NCBI RefSeq assembly: GCF_001975825.1
Contig: NZ_MTKN01000078.1
Coordinates: 1-34,128, forward strand
Length of the DNA: 34,128 nt
Source of the DNA: [Flexibacter] sp. ATCC 35208
GTDB taxonomy: Bacteria > Bacteroidota > Bacteroidia > Chitinophagales > Chitinophagaceae
Direction: 5' to 3'
The position numbers and the translations under genes are program-made. Of the stretch, positions 1 through 9,815 are shown piece by piece; position 1 is the first letter of the stretch; each line of letters begins with the position of its first letter. Below the pieces are notes generated by a model. It saw only the letters and a program-made list of their open reading frames with translations, ran no database searches and had not been told where the DNA came from.

Positions 1-94
1 CTTTCATGAATGTTTTATTCGGATACCTAATGGAGCCTGGTTCCTGCTTATGTGATTCTCGGAGGTTTTATTTATGATACAACCTCTCTATTTA

Positions 95-1894
95 TTATTC
101 CAAAGTCTTCGCGCCACCTACAGTAGCAGCAGTTGTTTGCAACAGATCAAACACCACAATCTCATTCTCCCCTTTCTTCAGCCATGGAGCCGGACAATAC
201 AAACGTTTCTGCGGGCCAATTTCCCAATAGCGTCCCAGGTTATGTCCATTCACCCATACAATACCTTTCTTAAAGTTACTCATATCGATATAAGTATCAG
301 CAGCGGCATTCAGGTTGAAGCCTGCTTTGAAGAAGATGCCCGGACGGCTGGTATCAGCACCAGGTTTCAGCTGTGACACAAAACCATCTTTCATTGGCAA
401 ACCATATACCTGCCAATCCATCAGCGTCATACCTTCGAGGGTAACACGATCAGTGATACCTTTACGGTCGATCAGTTCCTGTGCAAAGTTGATACGGCCC
501 ATTGCTTCTACAAAGATTTCCAGTATCGGATCTTTCACATCACTCTTTGGCAGATTGATGCTGTTTTCACCAAGACGACGATCTATTTTACCAACAAATT
601 TCCCATTCAGGAATACAGTAGCATAGTCATGCAGGTCAGTGATTTTCAGCGTACCATGTTTACGACCGATCAGTTTTGTTTTGTACACCATGAAACCATA
701 GTCCTGACCGTAAGCTTCGAAAGTCTTTGGCTGTACAGAAGCAACAGGTGCAGGCAGGTTTTCCCATACGTTTGCATAAGGTTTCACTTCGAAGTTAGCC
801 ACTACAGTAGCAGGAATGGGTGCTGGAATAGCAGGCAGTTTCTTCCTGGTATAACTGGCGATGAGGTTGCGCAGCGCCATATATTTGGCAGTCGGTACAC
901 CTTGTTCATTGATAGGAGCATCGTAGTCGTAAGTAGTCAGGTCCGGCTCGTACCCTTTGCCACCGGAGTTAGCGCCGGCAGTATAGCCGAAGTTAGTACC
1001 ACCGTGAATGACATAGAGGTTGAAAGAGCGGTTAGTGCTGAGCAGGAACCTGATCTCTTTCAGAATACCGGAGGTATCAGGATGTGCGAATTTCTCGCCC
1101 CAGTGTGTTAACCAGCCTGGATAAGATTCGCTGCTGAAAGAAGGTACGTCAGGGTTCTGGCGTTTTGCAGCTTCGAAGTCGCCTTCAGAGCCACCGGAGT
1201 CAAGACCGATTGCAGCACCGGGTACTGAACCGGCTTCCAGCAATGGGTCTACAGGACCATCCGCAGTATAGAAAGGTACATTGATACCATTTTGTTCCCA
1301 GAGGCCTTTCAGTTTGTAGAGGTATTGTTTATCGTTGGCATAGCTACCATATTCGTTCTCTACCTGCACCATGATGATCGGACCGCCGTTAGTCACCAGC
1401 AGGGGTTTCACCTGTTCGCTGAGGGCTTTTACATAGCGCTCAACAGCAGCCATGTAGCGGGGATCGAGGCAACGAACTTTGATGTCTGGCGTACGGAGCA
1501 GGTAGGGTGGTAAGCCACCGAATTCCCATTCGCCGCAAACGTATGGACCTGGGCGGAGGAGTACCCACATGCCTTCCTGCTGAGCGATTTTGATGAACTC
1601 AGCTACGTTTCGGTTTTCCGAAGAGAAGTCGAAGGTGCCTTCTTCCTCTTCGAGATAGTTCCAGAATACGTAGGCAGCAATGGTATTGCAGCCCATGGCT
1701 TTGGCCATCTGGATACGGTGCCGCCAGTATTCTTTGGGAATACGGGCAGGGTGTAGTTCGCCGCTGATGATCTGGTAAGGTTTTCCATCGAGAAGGAATT
1801 CACTCTTTGCTAAGGCAAAGGTGTGTTTTGCCTGGGCCTGTACCATTTGACAGCTGAGGAGCGCGAGTGCGCTCATGACAATTAGTTTTCTCAT
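95..1894 (-). CDS. Secreted beta-galactosidase, glycoside hydrolase family 35
   Basis: This 599-residue enzyme should release terminal beta-galactose from oligo- or polysaccharides outside the cytoplasm. An N-terminal signal peptide ends near AQA (residues 1-22); a Cys at 15 leaves lipidation possible but the box is poor. The GH35 TIM barrel follows (about 28-350). The family signature GGPIIMVQVENEY (residues 170-182) carries the proton donor, by family rule the second Glu of ENE (Glu181). The nucleophile is Glu256 in SSESYPGWL. The C-terminal third (about 400-599) has the beta-sandwich and galactose-binding-like regions usual for GH35. The ATG at 1894 is chosen because a TTG five codons upstream adds nothing and GGGA lies just before the ATG. 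It stands alone, with no neighbouring SusCD pair, so the polysaccharide target cannot be named. Family certain; exact substrate unknown. Confidence 0.93.
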   Translation of the reverse strand: MRKLIVMSALALLSCQMVQAQAKHTFALAKSEFLLDGKPYQIISGELHPARIPKEYWRHRIQMAKAMGCNTIAAYVFWNYLEEEEGTFDFSSENRNVAEFIKIAQQEGMWVLLRPGPYVCGEWEFGGLPPYLLRTPDIKVRCLDPRYMAAVERYVKALSEQVKPLLVTNGGPIIMVQVENEYGSYANDKQYLYKLKGLWEQNGINVPFYTADGPVDPLLEAGSVPGAAIGLDSGGSEGDFEAAKRQNPDVPSFSSESYPGWLTHWGEKFAHPDTSGILKEIRFLLSTNRSFNLYVIHGGTNFGYTAGANSGGKGYEPDLTTYDYDAPINEQGVPTAKYMALRNLIASYTRKKLPAIPAPIPATVVANFEVKPYANVWENLPAPVASVQPKTFEAYGQDYGFMVYKTKLIGRKHGTLKITDLHDYATVFLNGKFVGKIDRRLGENSINLPKSDVKDPILEIFVEAMGRINFAQELIDRKGITDRVTLEGMTLMDWQVYGLPMKDGFVSQLKPGADTSRPGIFFKAGFNLNAAADTYIDMSNFKKGIVWVNGHNLGRYWEIGPQKRLYCPAPWLKKGENEIVVFDLLQTTAATVGGAKTLE

Positions 1895-2117
1895 TCGTCC
1901 CTGTAACAATTGATTAAGCTGGCAAAATAAGGAATGTTATGGTAATATAAAGGTTAAAATAGTATTAGTAGAGGTATCAGTATTGTAAAAACAAGTAATT
2001 TAATTGTGGAATCAGGGGGATTCCGGCATCCTATAGTTATGGAATGGCATCCTATTATACGATTAAATGGATGCGATCAGATTATAGCTTACTTCCACCA
2101 GATAGAAGATCATTAAA

Positions 2118-2759
2118 ATGAAAAAATATATTGTCTCGATCCCAGAACCATGTACTGTTCCTTTGCAGGATATGACTCCAATGCCCGGAGGCAAATATTG
2201 TAGCAGTTGTCAAAAGCAGGTGGTAGATTTTTCCGGCATGACCAATCAGCAAATGATCACTTATTTTGAAAAGCATCCTAACTGCTGCGGAAGTTTTCTG
2301 CCTTCGCAGTTAGATAAGGAGATAATAATAAAACCTGGTCGTACCTGGATGCCAGCGGCCCTGATAGCAGGTATGCTGGCGCTGGTGATCCCTGAAAGCG
2401 GAAAGGGACAATATAAACTTACAGGGATTGTACACGACTCAACGAGTCACGATCCTTTAGCATCAGTAACTGTAATAGTAATGGACCGGCAGGGTAAAAC
2501 AACCAATACAGGCACTACCACCAATGCAGATGGAACATTTAGTTTGTTAATACCTGAAGAATATGAGACGGGATTAAAAGTGCAATTGCGATACGTAGGT
2601 TATGAAATAAAAAAGGTCACTGTACCTGAAAAGCAACTGAAGGCAAATGAACCTACACGTTGGGTGCTCGATATGAGTGCGGCGGTATTGGGAATGCCTG
2701 CTATTGTGTATGTAAAATCAAGTAGATGGAAGCGATTCATGCATAAAATATTTAGATAA
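2118..2759 (+). CDS. Cys-motif membrane protein with carboxypeptidase-regulatory-like domain
   Basis: This 213-residue protein has an N-terminal segment with Cys12, a CxxC pair (Cys28/Cys31, KYCSSCQKQVVDF) and a Cys56-Cys57 pair, arranged as if to bind a metal or form disulfides. A hydrophobic stretch at about 77-92 is probably one membrane span. A beta-sandwich domain of the CarboxypepD_reg-like type follows (about 99-175; motifs TGIVHDS, NADGTFSL, LRYVGYE). This layout recurs as an uncharacterised family in Bacteroidota. The start ATG at 2118 begins the conserved-looking MKKYIVSIPEPC. It is a single gene between two minus-strand genes. The role is not known; the C-terminal domain suggests protein or surface interaction, not peptidase activity, because no zinc-peptidase motif is present. 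Confidence 0.75.
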   Translation: MKKYIVSIPEPCTVPLQDMTPMPGGKYCSSCQKQVVDFSGMTNQQMITYFEKHPNCCGSFLPSQLDKEIIIKPGRTWMPAALIAGMLALVIPESGKGQYKLTGIVHDSTSHDPLASVTVIVMDRQGKTTNTGTTTNADGTFSLLIPEEYETGLKVQLRYVGYEIKKVTVPEKQLKANEPTRWVLDMSAAVLGMPAIVYVKSSRWKRFMHKIFR

Positions 2760-2828
2760 AAACATGTACGGTTTTGAATGCTGAATAGGTACGGTTCAAA
2801 AAATTTTAGATAAAGCAGATCACACTCC

Positions 2829-3239
2829 TCACAACCTCACCGGCAAATAATACAACACCTGCACCGGCACCCCATTGCACATCCCCGGTTTCCACTTCGG
2901 CATTTTCACTATCACATTCTGAATACAACTATCCAACAATGTCTGCGGATTCTTATAATTCGCAAACCTCATTTTAGTGATTTTCCCATTCACATCTATT
3001 ATAAATTCCGGATAACTAGACGCATAGTACGGCTGCTCTATCCCCTCCCTTTCGGGAATATGCAAATTCTTTGAAATATACCTCCCCAACCCCTCCTCTC
3101 CCCCCGGAAATGAAGGCGCCACCTCTGGATAACGCACTACCCACTCATGAAACATCGTATCCTCTACCGGCTTGCAAAAGCCCCCGGGCAAGGTATCTGC
3201 CCTGTTGATCATACTACAGAGTAAAAGTGTAAATAACAT
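2829..3239 (-). CDS. Small secreted TonB-C-terminal-like protein
   Basis: The 136-residue product begins with a short hydrophobic segment (MLFTLLLCSM), probably a signal peptide or anchor. It continues with a fold resembling the C-terminal domain of TonB: PSFPGGEEGLGRYISKNL (about 43-60), then FIIDVNGKI and MPKWKPGMCNGVPV. These PGG, DxNGKI and PxWKPG elements mark TonB_C domains in many Bacteroidota proteins. It lacks the long proline-rich linker of a true TonB, so it is better viewed as a TonB-C-domain protein of unknown partner than as an energy transducer. The ATG at 3239 is preferred over the adjacent TTG at 3242. Conserved residues support a real gene; function is not established. Confidence 0.72.
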   Translation of the reverse strand: MLFTLLLCSMINRADTLPGGFCKPVEDTMFHEWVVRYPEVAPSFPGGEEGLGRYISKNLHIPEREGIEQPYYASSYPEFIIDVNGKITKMRFANYKNPQTLLDSCIQNVIVKMPKWKPGMCNGVPVQVLYYLPVRL

Positions 3240-3385
3240 CAATTTATATTTTATTTAAATATAAATAAAGCTCCCCGGTATCCATAATTTATTTTATCAA
3301 TCTTAAACAATTCCGCCGGCCATGCTGTTATCGTTGTTGCCCTTTAGCAACATACATCAACACACATTAAATCACAACTCCCTAT

Positions 3386-6300
3386 ATGATGCCCCGTAGT
3401 GTCTTGTTCTTCTTTTTCTTACTGATAACCACCTCTGTCTATGCACAATCTCCTACCGTTACCTCTTTCACTCCCACGACTATCTGCCAGGGGGGCCAGG
3501 TCATAATTACAGGCAACAATTTCACAGGTATTCAAAATGTGGTTTTAGGCTCCCGGGCAGCAGCAGGTTTTACTATCAACAACGCCACTACTATTACAGC
3601 CACTGTAGCGGAAGATGCGACCACTGGCAGCGTCAGTGTAGAGGGCATAAGCGGAGGCGGCACCCTGACCATCAAACCTTCGCCCAAACCTTCCCTGAAA
3701 GATCTCAATACCCTGGATGCACCTTTTACAAACTGTAACGGAAATAATAACTATACCCTGAAGGTGGAAAACACCTCCGTGGTAACCGGCACCGGTAATA
3801 ACTATGAGATCAACTGGGGCGATGGAAGTCCCACGTTTACACAAATGGATTGGGCATCGGGATCGCAGTTAACACATGCCTATAGTTCACAGGGGTATTT
3901 CGTATTGACAATAAAAATCACCCCTACAAATGGTTGTACCAGCATCACTACCTACCAGTTTTACAATGGTCAGAACCCATTGGCAAGTCTGACCACCTCT
4001 ACCTCCACTACAGGCCTTTGTGCACCGGCAGCAGTAGAGTTCCAGATCGGCAACTGGTTCACTAACTCACCAGGCACGGAGTATATCCTGGATTATGGAG
4101 ATGGCACCACTCCTCAGACATTAACACATCCACTGAATGCGACAAATACCGTATTTAAAATCTCTCATACCTATACAAAATCTTCCTGTCCCAAGGCGGA
4201 TTACACCGCTACTTTATATACCAGGAATGCCTGTTACACGACCACGTATACCCTGAACCAGATTGTGATACGTTCTAAACCAGTGGCAGATTTCACTGTC
4301 AAACCTACGATATGTGTGAATGAGGATTTATGTGTCACCAATAAATCCAATACAGGTACGAGTGGAAATTATTGTAGTTCCAATACAGACTATCTATGGG
4401 ATTTTGGAGATGGATTTACTTCTACACTAAGAGATCCTGCTTGTCATAAGTATGCAGCAGCAGGACCTTACAGAATTACACTGACAGCGACCAGTGTAAC
4501 CTGTGGTTCGGATACGAAATACATCGACATTATCGTATTACCCATTTCTCCCAAACCTACGGTGACAACGCCGGTGGTATATTGTCAGGGCGCAACAGCG
4601 ACAGCGCTGACGGCGACCGGTACGAATATAAAATGGTATACAGCCGGGGGAAGCCAATTACCCAATGCACCGACACCATCTACAACCAGTGCGGGGAACA
4701 CCACTTATTATGCCACACAAACATTGACGGGACAATGTGAAAGTGAGCAAACACCTATTGTGGTAACTGTAAATGCATTGCCGGCAAAACCCGTAGTGAC
4801 CACGCCCGTAACGCTTTGTCAGAATACGACAGCTTCGCCATTAACAGCGAACGGAACAAATTTAAAATGGTACGATGCAGGTGGCACACCACTGCCCAGC
4901 GCGCCGACACCATCAACGACGAACATTGGCACAACTAAATATTATGTAAGTCAGACGACGAATAATTGTGAAGGACCGAGGGCTGAGATCGATGTGATCA
5001 TAGGTACATTTCCCATCACACCAACAGTGACCACACCGGTCAATTATTGCCAGGGACAGGCAGCAGGTGCATTGACAGCAAGTGGCACCGGGTTAAAATG
5101 GTATGATGCCAATAATGTATTATTACCGGGCGCTCCTACCCCATCTACAGCTACACCGGGTAGTACGACTTATTCCGTGAGTCAGAGTAATGGTTGCGGA
5201 GAAAGTCCGAAAGCCTCCATCACAGTGAATGTCAATCCTGCACCGACAGCGACTATCAGCTATTCGCCTGCAGTATTGTGCAATGCAACCGCAAGCGCAG
5301 TAGTCAATGTCAATCAAACAGGAAGTACCGGTGGTGTGTACAGTATTTCGCCGGCAGGAATGACGATCAATTCATCGACCGGCACGCTGACTCCAGCGGG
5401 TGCCTCACCGGGAAATTATACCATCCGATATACGGTAACAGGTACAGGTGGTTGTGCAAATGTAGTAGCAACAGCGACTGTTACGGTCAATGGTACGCCT
5501 AATGCAACGATCAGTTATCGGGCTATCTGTTCTGCTGATGGTATAACGACAGTTACTTTAAGTGGCAGTGCAGGGGGAATATTTTCTTCTACAGCAGGGT
5601 TGAGCCTCAATGCCACTACAGGAGCGATCACACCTGCAACCAGTACACCTGGTAATTATATGGTCACGTATACGATTGCCGCATCAAGCCCCTGCCCGGG
5701 CTTCCAGACCACCGCCAATGTTACTATTACAAAAGCACCTGTAGCCAATATCAGTTATACACCCGCTACTTTATGTAATACCAGCACAAGCACGCCTGTA
5801 AATGTAACACGCACTGGCGATGCCGGTGGTACTTATAGTATTTCGCCATCAGGATTGATAATTGATCCATCTACCGGAACACTATCCCCTGCTGGTGCTA
5901 CGCCGGGGAATTATACCATCCGATATACATTAACAGGTACAGGTGGTTGTGCGAATGTAACAGCGACAACGACTGTCAATGTAAGCGGCACACCGACTGC
6001 AACAATACAATATGCCGGCAGTCCTTACTGCGGAGATATCAGTACACCACAGCCTGTAACACATACAGGTACTACAGGGGGAATATTTTCTTCTACAGCA
6101 GGGTTGAGCCTCAATACCACTACAGGAGCTATTACACCTGCTACAAGTACACCGGGTAATTATATTGTCACGTATACGATTGCCGCAGCCCCACCTTGTC
6201 CGGGTTTTCAAACGACAACGAATATTACGATCACCAGACCACCTGCTGCCACCATCAGTTATACACCCGCTACTTTATGTAATACCAGCACAAGCACGCC

Positions 6301-8656
6301 TGTAAATGTAACACGCACTGGCGATGCCGGTGGTGCCTATAGTATTTCGCCATCAGGATTGACCATCGATCCTGCTACCGGAACTTTAAACCCTGCTGGT
6401 GCTACGCCCGGAAATTATACAATTCGCTATACCCTGCCCGGTGGCAACGGTTGCGCAAATGTAACTGCGACCACGATTGTCAATGTAAGCAGTACACCCA
6501 ATGCAACGATATCATATGCCGGCAGTCCTTACTGCGGAAATATCAGTACACCACAACCAGTGACAAATACAGGTACTACAGGGGGAATATTTTCTGCCCC
6601 CACAGGTTTGAGTATCAATGCCACTACAGGGGCTATTACCCCAGCGGCAAGTACACCAGGTAATTATACGGTTACTTATACAATTGCAGCATTAAGCCCC
6701 TGTCCGGGATTTACGACCACTACAAATATCACCATCTATGAAAGTCCGGTGATCAATTTCCCTATCCCTGATCAGGCTGTCTGCTCTGGTACGTCTGCTA
6801 CTTTCACCCCGGTTTCATCTGTTTCAAATACAATCTATTCCTGGGCCGTTTCCGGCACTTTGCCTTCAAATGTGACTGGAATTAGCAATGGTGATTTTAC
6901 GGGCGATTTAAGCCTCTTATTTACAAACAAAGGGAATAATGATGTCATCATCACTGTAAGGGTCACGCCTTTCAATCCTCTGCAAACTACCTGCGCCGGT
7001 GTTGCATACAATATTCACCTCACGGTGCATCCTGAAGTGCCGGCGCCGGCTGTCAGTGATGTGAGCACCTGTATGGGAGGAGCTTCTGTCACGCTGCAGG
7101 CCACTGCCCTGCCGGGGCATACCATTCGCTGGTATGATGCACAACAGGCATTACTGCCTTCAGCACCTGTTATCACCACGACTGATTCCGTTCGTTTGCA
7201 ATACTATGCCAACCAGCGCAGCAGCTTTGGCTGTGAAGGGCCTAAGGTAAGTGTGATCGCCATTGTGCATCCTACTTTAAAGATCACTGGTGCGGACTTT
7301 ACCAATCCTCTTGCCTGTGGCATTCCTTCAGGCACCATCGTATTACAGACCAGGGATCTGAATGACCAGATCGTTGCGAATATCCCCGTCATCGTTCACT
7401 ATAAAAAATTCAACACGGCACTGGTAGCTACCGGTTTTACCGATAGCGATGGCAAGATCACCCTCTCACTGACCGCTGGCAGTTACACTGATTTTTATGC
7501 AGAAAGTACAGGTGGTTGTACCACTGCACATCTGAATGATGTCTTCGTTTTAAAAGATCCTGATCCACCGGCAAAACCGGTAGCAGGCTACAATCCGCCT
7601 ATCTGCAGCGAGACCCCATTGACATTGACAGCGCTGTCAGCAACCAGTCCGCAGGCTGGCGACATCGAATACGTATGGGCAGGTCCCGCCTTTGGCCCTT
7701 ACCCGGATACGGTGACTAATTCCGTCGTGACATTCCCTTCCGCCAGCGTTTCGGATGCAGGTACCTATGTGGTGTATGCCACTCAACACAACTGTATCTC
7801 CGCCGCCGATAGCTTTATTGTGGTAATCAACCGGTCTCCGTCAAAACCTGTGATCAGTACCCGCAACCCACTCTGTGTAGGCGATGAGCTGTACTTAAGC
7901 GCCACCAGCGGTATTGGTGATAACTCTACCCTGACCTATCTCTGGACAGGCCCCGGCCGCGGTTTTCCCGTGAATGGTACACATGCCGGCATTGACAAGG
8001 TAGCACTGACTGATGCAGGCAGATATGCCATAACCGTGACTTCCAGTGAAACAGGTTGTGCATCTACCACAGATACGTTGATTGAAATCGGGAACTACCC
8101 GATCCTACATTTTGCAACAGATACACTTATTCTTCCTACCGGGTTCAACATCCAACCCGATCCTGTCCTGACAAACGCCAGTGAACCCGGTATCCTGCCT
8201 ATGCAAAGCTACATCTGGACACCGGCCGATGATCTGCAATGCAATGATGCACTGTGTGACAAACCTTTATTGACAGTTAAGAACGATGCCTGTTATGCCG
8301 TAAAAGCCACCAATATATACGGTTGTAGTGGCAGCGATACGATCTGTGTACGGGCCTTCTGTAAAGAGGCACAGGTCTTCGTTCCCAATGCTTTTACACC
8401 TGATGGTCTGCCGGAAAACAGGATACTGATGGTACGCGCCAGCGGTATCTCTGCCGTGAAATCTTTCAGGGTATTTAACCGCTGGGGCAGGGTGATGTAC
8501 GAGCGGAGCAACTTCGCACCAAACAGCAGTGAGTTTGGCTGGAACGGGTATATCAACGGCAAGAAAGCAGATACAGGTGTGTATGTCTACACCGTAGAAG
8601 TTGTCTGCGAGAATGGTACCCCTTATACATTGAAAGGGAATGTAACATTATTCTAA
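3386..8656 (+). CDS. Giant multidomain T9SS type B substrate (gliding-motility C-terminal domain)
   Basis: This 1756-residue surface or secreted protein starts with a signal peptide (MMPRSVLFFFFLLITTSVYA). Domains in order: an IPT/TIG-like domain (about 23-97), three PKD-like domains marked by NWGDGS, DYGDGT and DFGDGF (about 110-385), Ig-like repeats with YCQG and LKWYDAGG motifs (about 390-620), six alternating repeats (622-1122), more Ig-like segments, and a terminal CHU_C/gliding-motility domain (1665-1756; starts FVPNAFTPDG, includes FRVFNRWGRVMYE and GWNG). That terminal domain is the type B sorting signal of the type IX secretion system. The body is rich in Thr, Ser, Gly and Pro with paired cysteines, fitting an adhesin or matrix protein. 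The PorP/SprF-like gene lies 10 bases downstream, the usual arrangement for type B substrates. No enzymatic domain was seen; the ligand is unknown. Confidence 0.92.
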   Translation: MMPRSVLFFFFLLITTSVYAQSPTVTSFTPTTICQGGQVIITGNNFTGIQNVVLGSRAAAGFTINNATTITATVAEDATTGSVSVEGISGGGTLTIKPSPKPSLKDLNTLDAPFTNCNGNNNYTLKVENTSVVTGTGNNYEINWGDGSPTFTQMDWASGSQLTHAYSSQGYFVLTIKITPTNGCTSITTYQFYNGQNPLASLTTSTSTTGLCAPAAVEFQIGNWFTNSPGTEYILDYGDGTTPQTLTHPLNATNTVFKISHTYTKSSCPKADYTATLYTRNACYTTTYTLNQIVIRSKPVADFTVKPTICVNEDLCVTNKSNTGTSGNYCSSNTDYLWDFGDGFTSTLRDPACHKYAAAGPYRITLTATSVTCGSDTKYIDIIVLPISPKPTVTTPVVYCQGATATALTATGTNIKWYTAGGSQLPNAPTPSTTSAGNTTYYATQTLTGQCESEQTPIVVTVNALPAKPVVTTPVTLCQNTTASPLTANGTNLKWYDAGGTPLPSAPTPSTTNIGTTKYYVSQTTNNCEGPRAEIDVIIGTFPITPTVTTPVNYCQGQAAGALTASGTGLKWYDANNVLLPGAPTPSTATPGSTTYSVSQSNGCGESPKASITVNVNPAPTATISYSPAVLCNATASAVVNVNQTGSTGGVYSISPAGMTINSSTGTLTPAGASPGNYTIRYTVTGTGGCANVVATATVTVNGTPNATISYRAICSADGITTVTLSGSAGGIFSSTAGLSLNATTGAITPATSTPGNYMVTYTIAASSPCPGFQTTANVTITKAPVANISYTPATLCNTSTSTPVNVTRTGDAGGTYSISPSGLIIDPSTGTLSPAGATPGNYTIRYTLTGTGGCANVTATTTVNVSGTPTATIQYAGSPYCGDISTPQPVTHTGTTGGIFSSTAGLSLNTTTGAITPATSTPGNYIVTYTIAAAPPCPGFQTTTNITITRPPAATISYTPATLCNTSTSTPVNVTRTGDAGGAYSISPSGLTIDPATGTLNPAGATPGNYTIRYTLPGGNGCANVTATTIVNVSSTPNATISYAGSPYCGNISTPQPVTNTGTTGGIFSAPTGLSINATTGAITPAASTPGNYTVTYTIAALSPCPGFTTTTNITIYESPVINFPIPDQAVCSGTSATFTPVSSVSNTIYSWAVSGTLPSNVTGISNGDFTGDLSLLFTNKGNNDVIITVRVTPFNPLQTTCAGVAYNIHLTVHPEVPAPAVSDVSTCMGGASVTLQATALPGHTIRWYDAQQALLPSAPVITTTDSVRLQYYANQRSSFGCEGPKVSVIAIVHPTLKITGADFTNPLACGIPSGTIVLQTRDLNDQIVANIPVIVHYKKFNTALVATGFTDSDGKITLSLTAGSYTDFYAESTGGCTTAHLNDVFVLKDPDPPAKPVAGYNPPICSETPLTLTALSATSPQAGDIEYVWAGPAFGPYPDTVTNSVVTFPSASVSDAGTYVVYATQHNCISAADSFIVVINRSPSKPVISTRNPLCVGDELYLSATSGIGDNSTLTYLWTGPGRGFPVNGTHAGIDKVALTDAGRYAITVTSSETGCASTTDTLIEIGNYPILHFATDTLILPTGFNIQPDPVLTNASEPGILPMQSYIWTPADDLQCNDALCDKPLLTVKNDACYAVKATNIYGCSGSDTICVRAFCKEAQVFVPNAFTPDGLPENRILMVRASGISAVKSFRVFNRWGRVMYERSNFAPNSSEFGWNGYINGKKADTGVYVYTVEVVCENGTPYTLKGNVTLF
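5249..6751 (+). repeat. Three tandem copies of an A-B repeat pair within the T9SS substrate gene
   Basis: Six segments of about 80-85 codons alternate as A1 (5249-5503), B1 (5504-5743), A2 (5744-5998), B2 (5999-6247), A3 (6248-6502) and B3 (6503 to about 6751). A units carry LCN, GGxYSISPxG and PGNYTIRYT. B units carry GGIFS, GLSxNxTTGAITPA and PCPGF. The A2-B2 and A3-B3 pairs are offset by exactly 504 bases. Positions 5750-5830 and 6254-6334 are identical over 81 bp, implying recent duplication or gene conversion. A1 and B1 are more diverged. Confidence 0.9.
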
Positions 8657-8666
8657 AGTATGTAGT

Positions 8667-9725
8667 ATGAAAAAGATCATCGTCTTTTTATTTTTATATA
8701 GCCTGCAATTAAGCGCACAGGATGTGGGCTACTCTCAATATTACGACCAGCCGTTGCTTAGAAATCCCGCATTGGCAGGTATCTTTGAAGGAGACGTGCG
8801 GGTCACTGCTTCTTATCGAAATCAATGGGAAAGTGTGACGGTACCCTACAGAACTTTTGGATTGAGTGCAGAGTATAAAACCCCTTTCCATGCATTGTTT
8901 TCAGAGAACAGTACCGTCACTTATGGCTTGCAGGTATTGCGGGATGTAGCAGGCACTTCGGAGTTCAGTACTACGCAGATTATGCCTGCGGTGAATAGTA
9001 GCTTTTATATCGGGAGAGAAAAGGTCTCTTATATCTCTGTTGCATTTATGGGTGGACTCATGCAACAACGGTTTGATCCCAGTAAGTTACAATTCAACGA
9101 TCAGTTTGTAATGGGTAGCAATGGTGCGTTCAGTATCCTGCCTTCTTCCAGACAAACATTTGATATGACCAGCGTGAATTATTTTGATATGGCTGCGGGC
9201 GTGAGTTATAATGGAACGTTGAAGAATGAGGTAGATTTGTTTGTAGGCGCAGCAGGGTATCATTTGAATAGTCCGCAGGTGGGTTTCTTTAAAGGAAATA
9301 AAATTACTTTAAATAAAAAAGTGTCTCTCAATGCAGGTTTATCTGTACCTACCAGTGAGGTGAACAGGTTTATTTTATATGCAGATTACTTCAGACAATT
9401 CAGGAGAATTATTCCTGTGGATGCAGTCGGTGTCAGTACCATGCAATTTGGAGCGATGTATAGCTGGGACTTATCAGACGAAATAGATCTGTCTAAGAAT
9501 TTTACGATAGGTTTGTTGTACAGGAAGAATGATGCGATCATACCTGTTGTCAGGATGGAGATGTATAACTTTCTCTTTGGATTGAGTTATGATGTAAATG
9601 TCGACAAACTGGCCGCTGCTTCGCAAAGAAGAGGCGGCCTGGAGGTGATCGTTTCTTATAGAGGATTTTTAAGTAGCAGGAACGAAAGCAGGCGTCAGAC
9701 GTTGTGCCCCACTTTCAGACGATAG
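8667..9725 (+). CDS. PorP/SprF family outer-membrane protein of the type IX secretion system
   Basis: The 352-residue product has a signal peptide (MKKIIVFLFLYSLQLSAQ) followed directly by DVGYSQYYDQPLLRNPALAGIFEGDVR, shown here only as the marker of PorP/SprF N-termini: a Gln-rich start, then NPALAG. The rest alternates short polar and aromatic beta strands, as in an outer-membrane beta barrel. Family members are needed to export or hold specific type B substrates; SprF serves SprB in Flavobacterium. It begins 10 bases after the giant substrate gene and is surely in its operon, so the two are probably a dedicated cargo and partner pair. The ATG at 8667 fits the signal peptide. Whether it is a core component or substrate-specific cannot be decided from sequence; the context favours substrate-specific. 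Confidence 0.9.
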   Translation: MKKIIVFLFLYSLQLSAQDVGYSQYYDQPLLRNPALAGIFEGDVRVTASYRNQWESVTVPYRTFGLSAEYKTPFHALFSENSTVTYGLQVLRDVAGTSEFSTTQIMPAVNSSFYIGREKVSYISVAFMGGLMQQRFDPSKLQFNDQFVMGSNGAFSILPSSRQTFDMTSVNYFDMAAGVSYNGTLKNEVDLFVGAAGYHLNSPQVGFFKGNKITLNKKVSLNAGLSVPTSEVNRFILYADYFRQFRRIIPVDAVGVSTMQFGAMYSWDLSDEIDLSKNFTIGLLYRKNDAIIPVVRMEMYNFLFGLSYDVNVDKLAAASQRRGGLEVIVSYRGFLSSRNESRRQTLCPTFRR

Positions 9726-9815
9726 GTTTTATGACTGCACAGGATACACACCACGGCAAGGGATAATGCGCGTTTTAAAAGATTCATGGTTTAAATTTAA
9801 AGATTTCGGGTGCAA

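Noticed and set aside
1..94. Start of window
   Set aside because: No terminator, gene end or motif could be supported downstream of the galactosidase.
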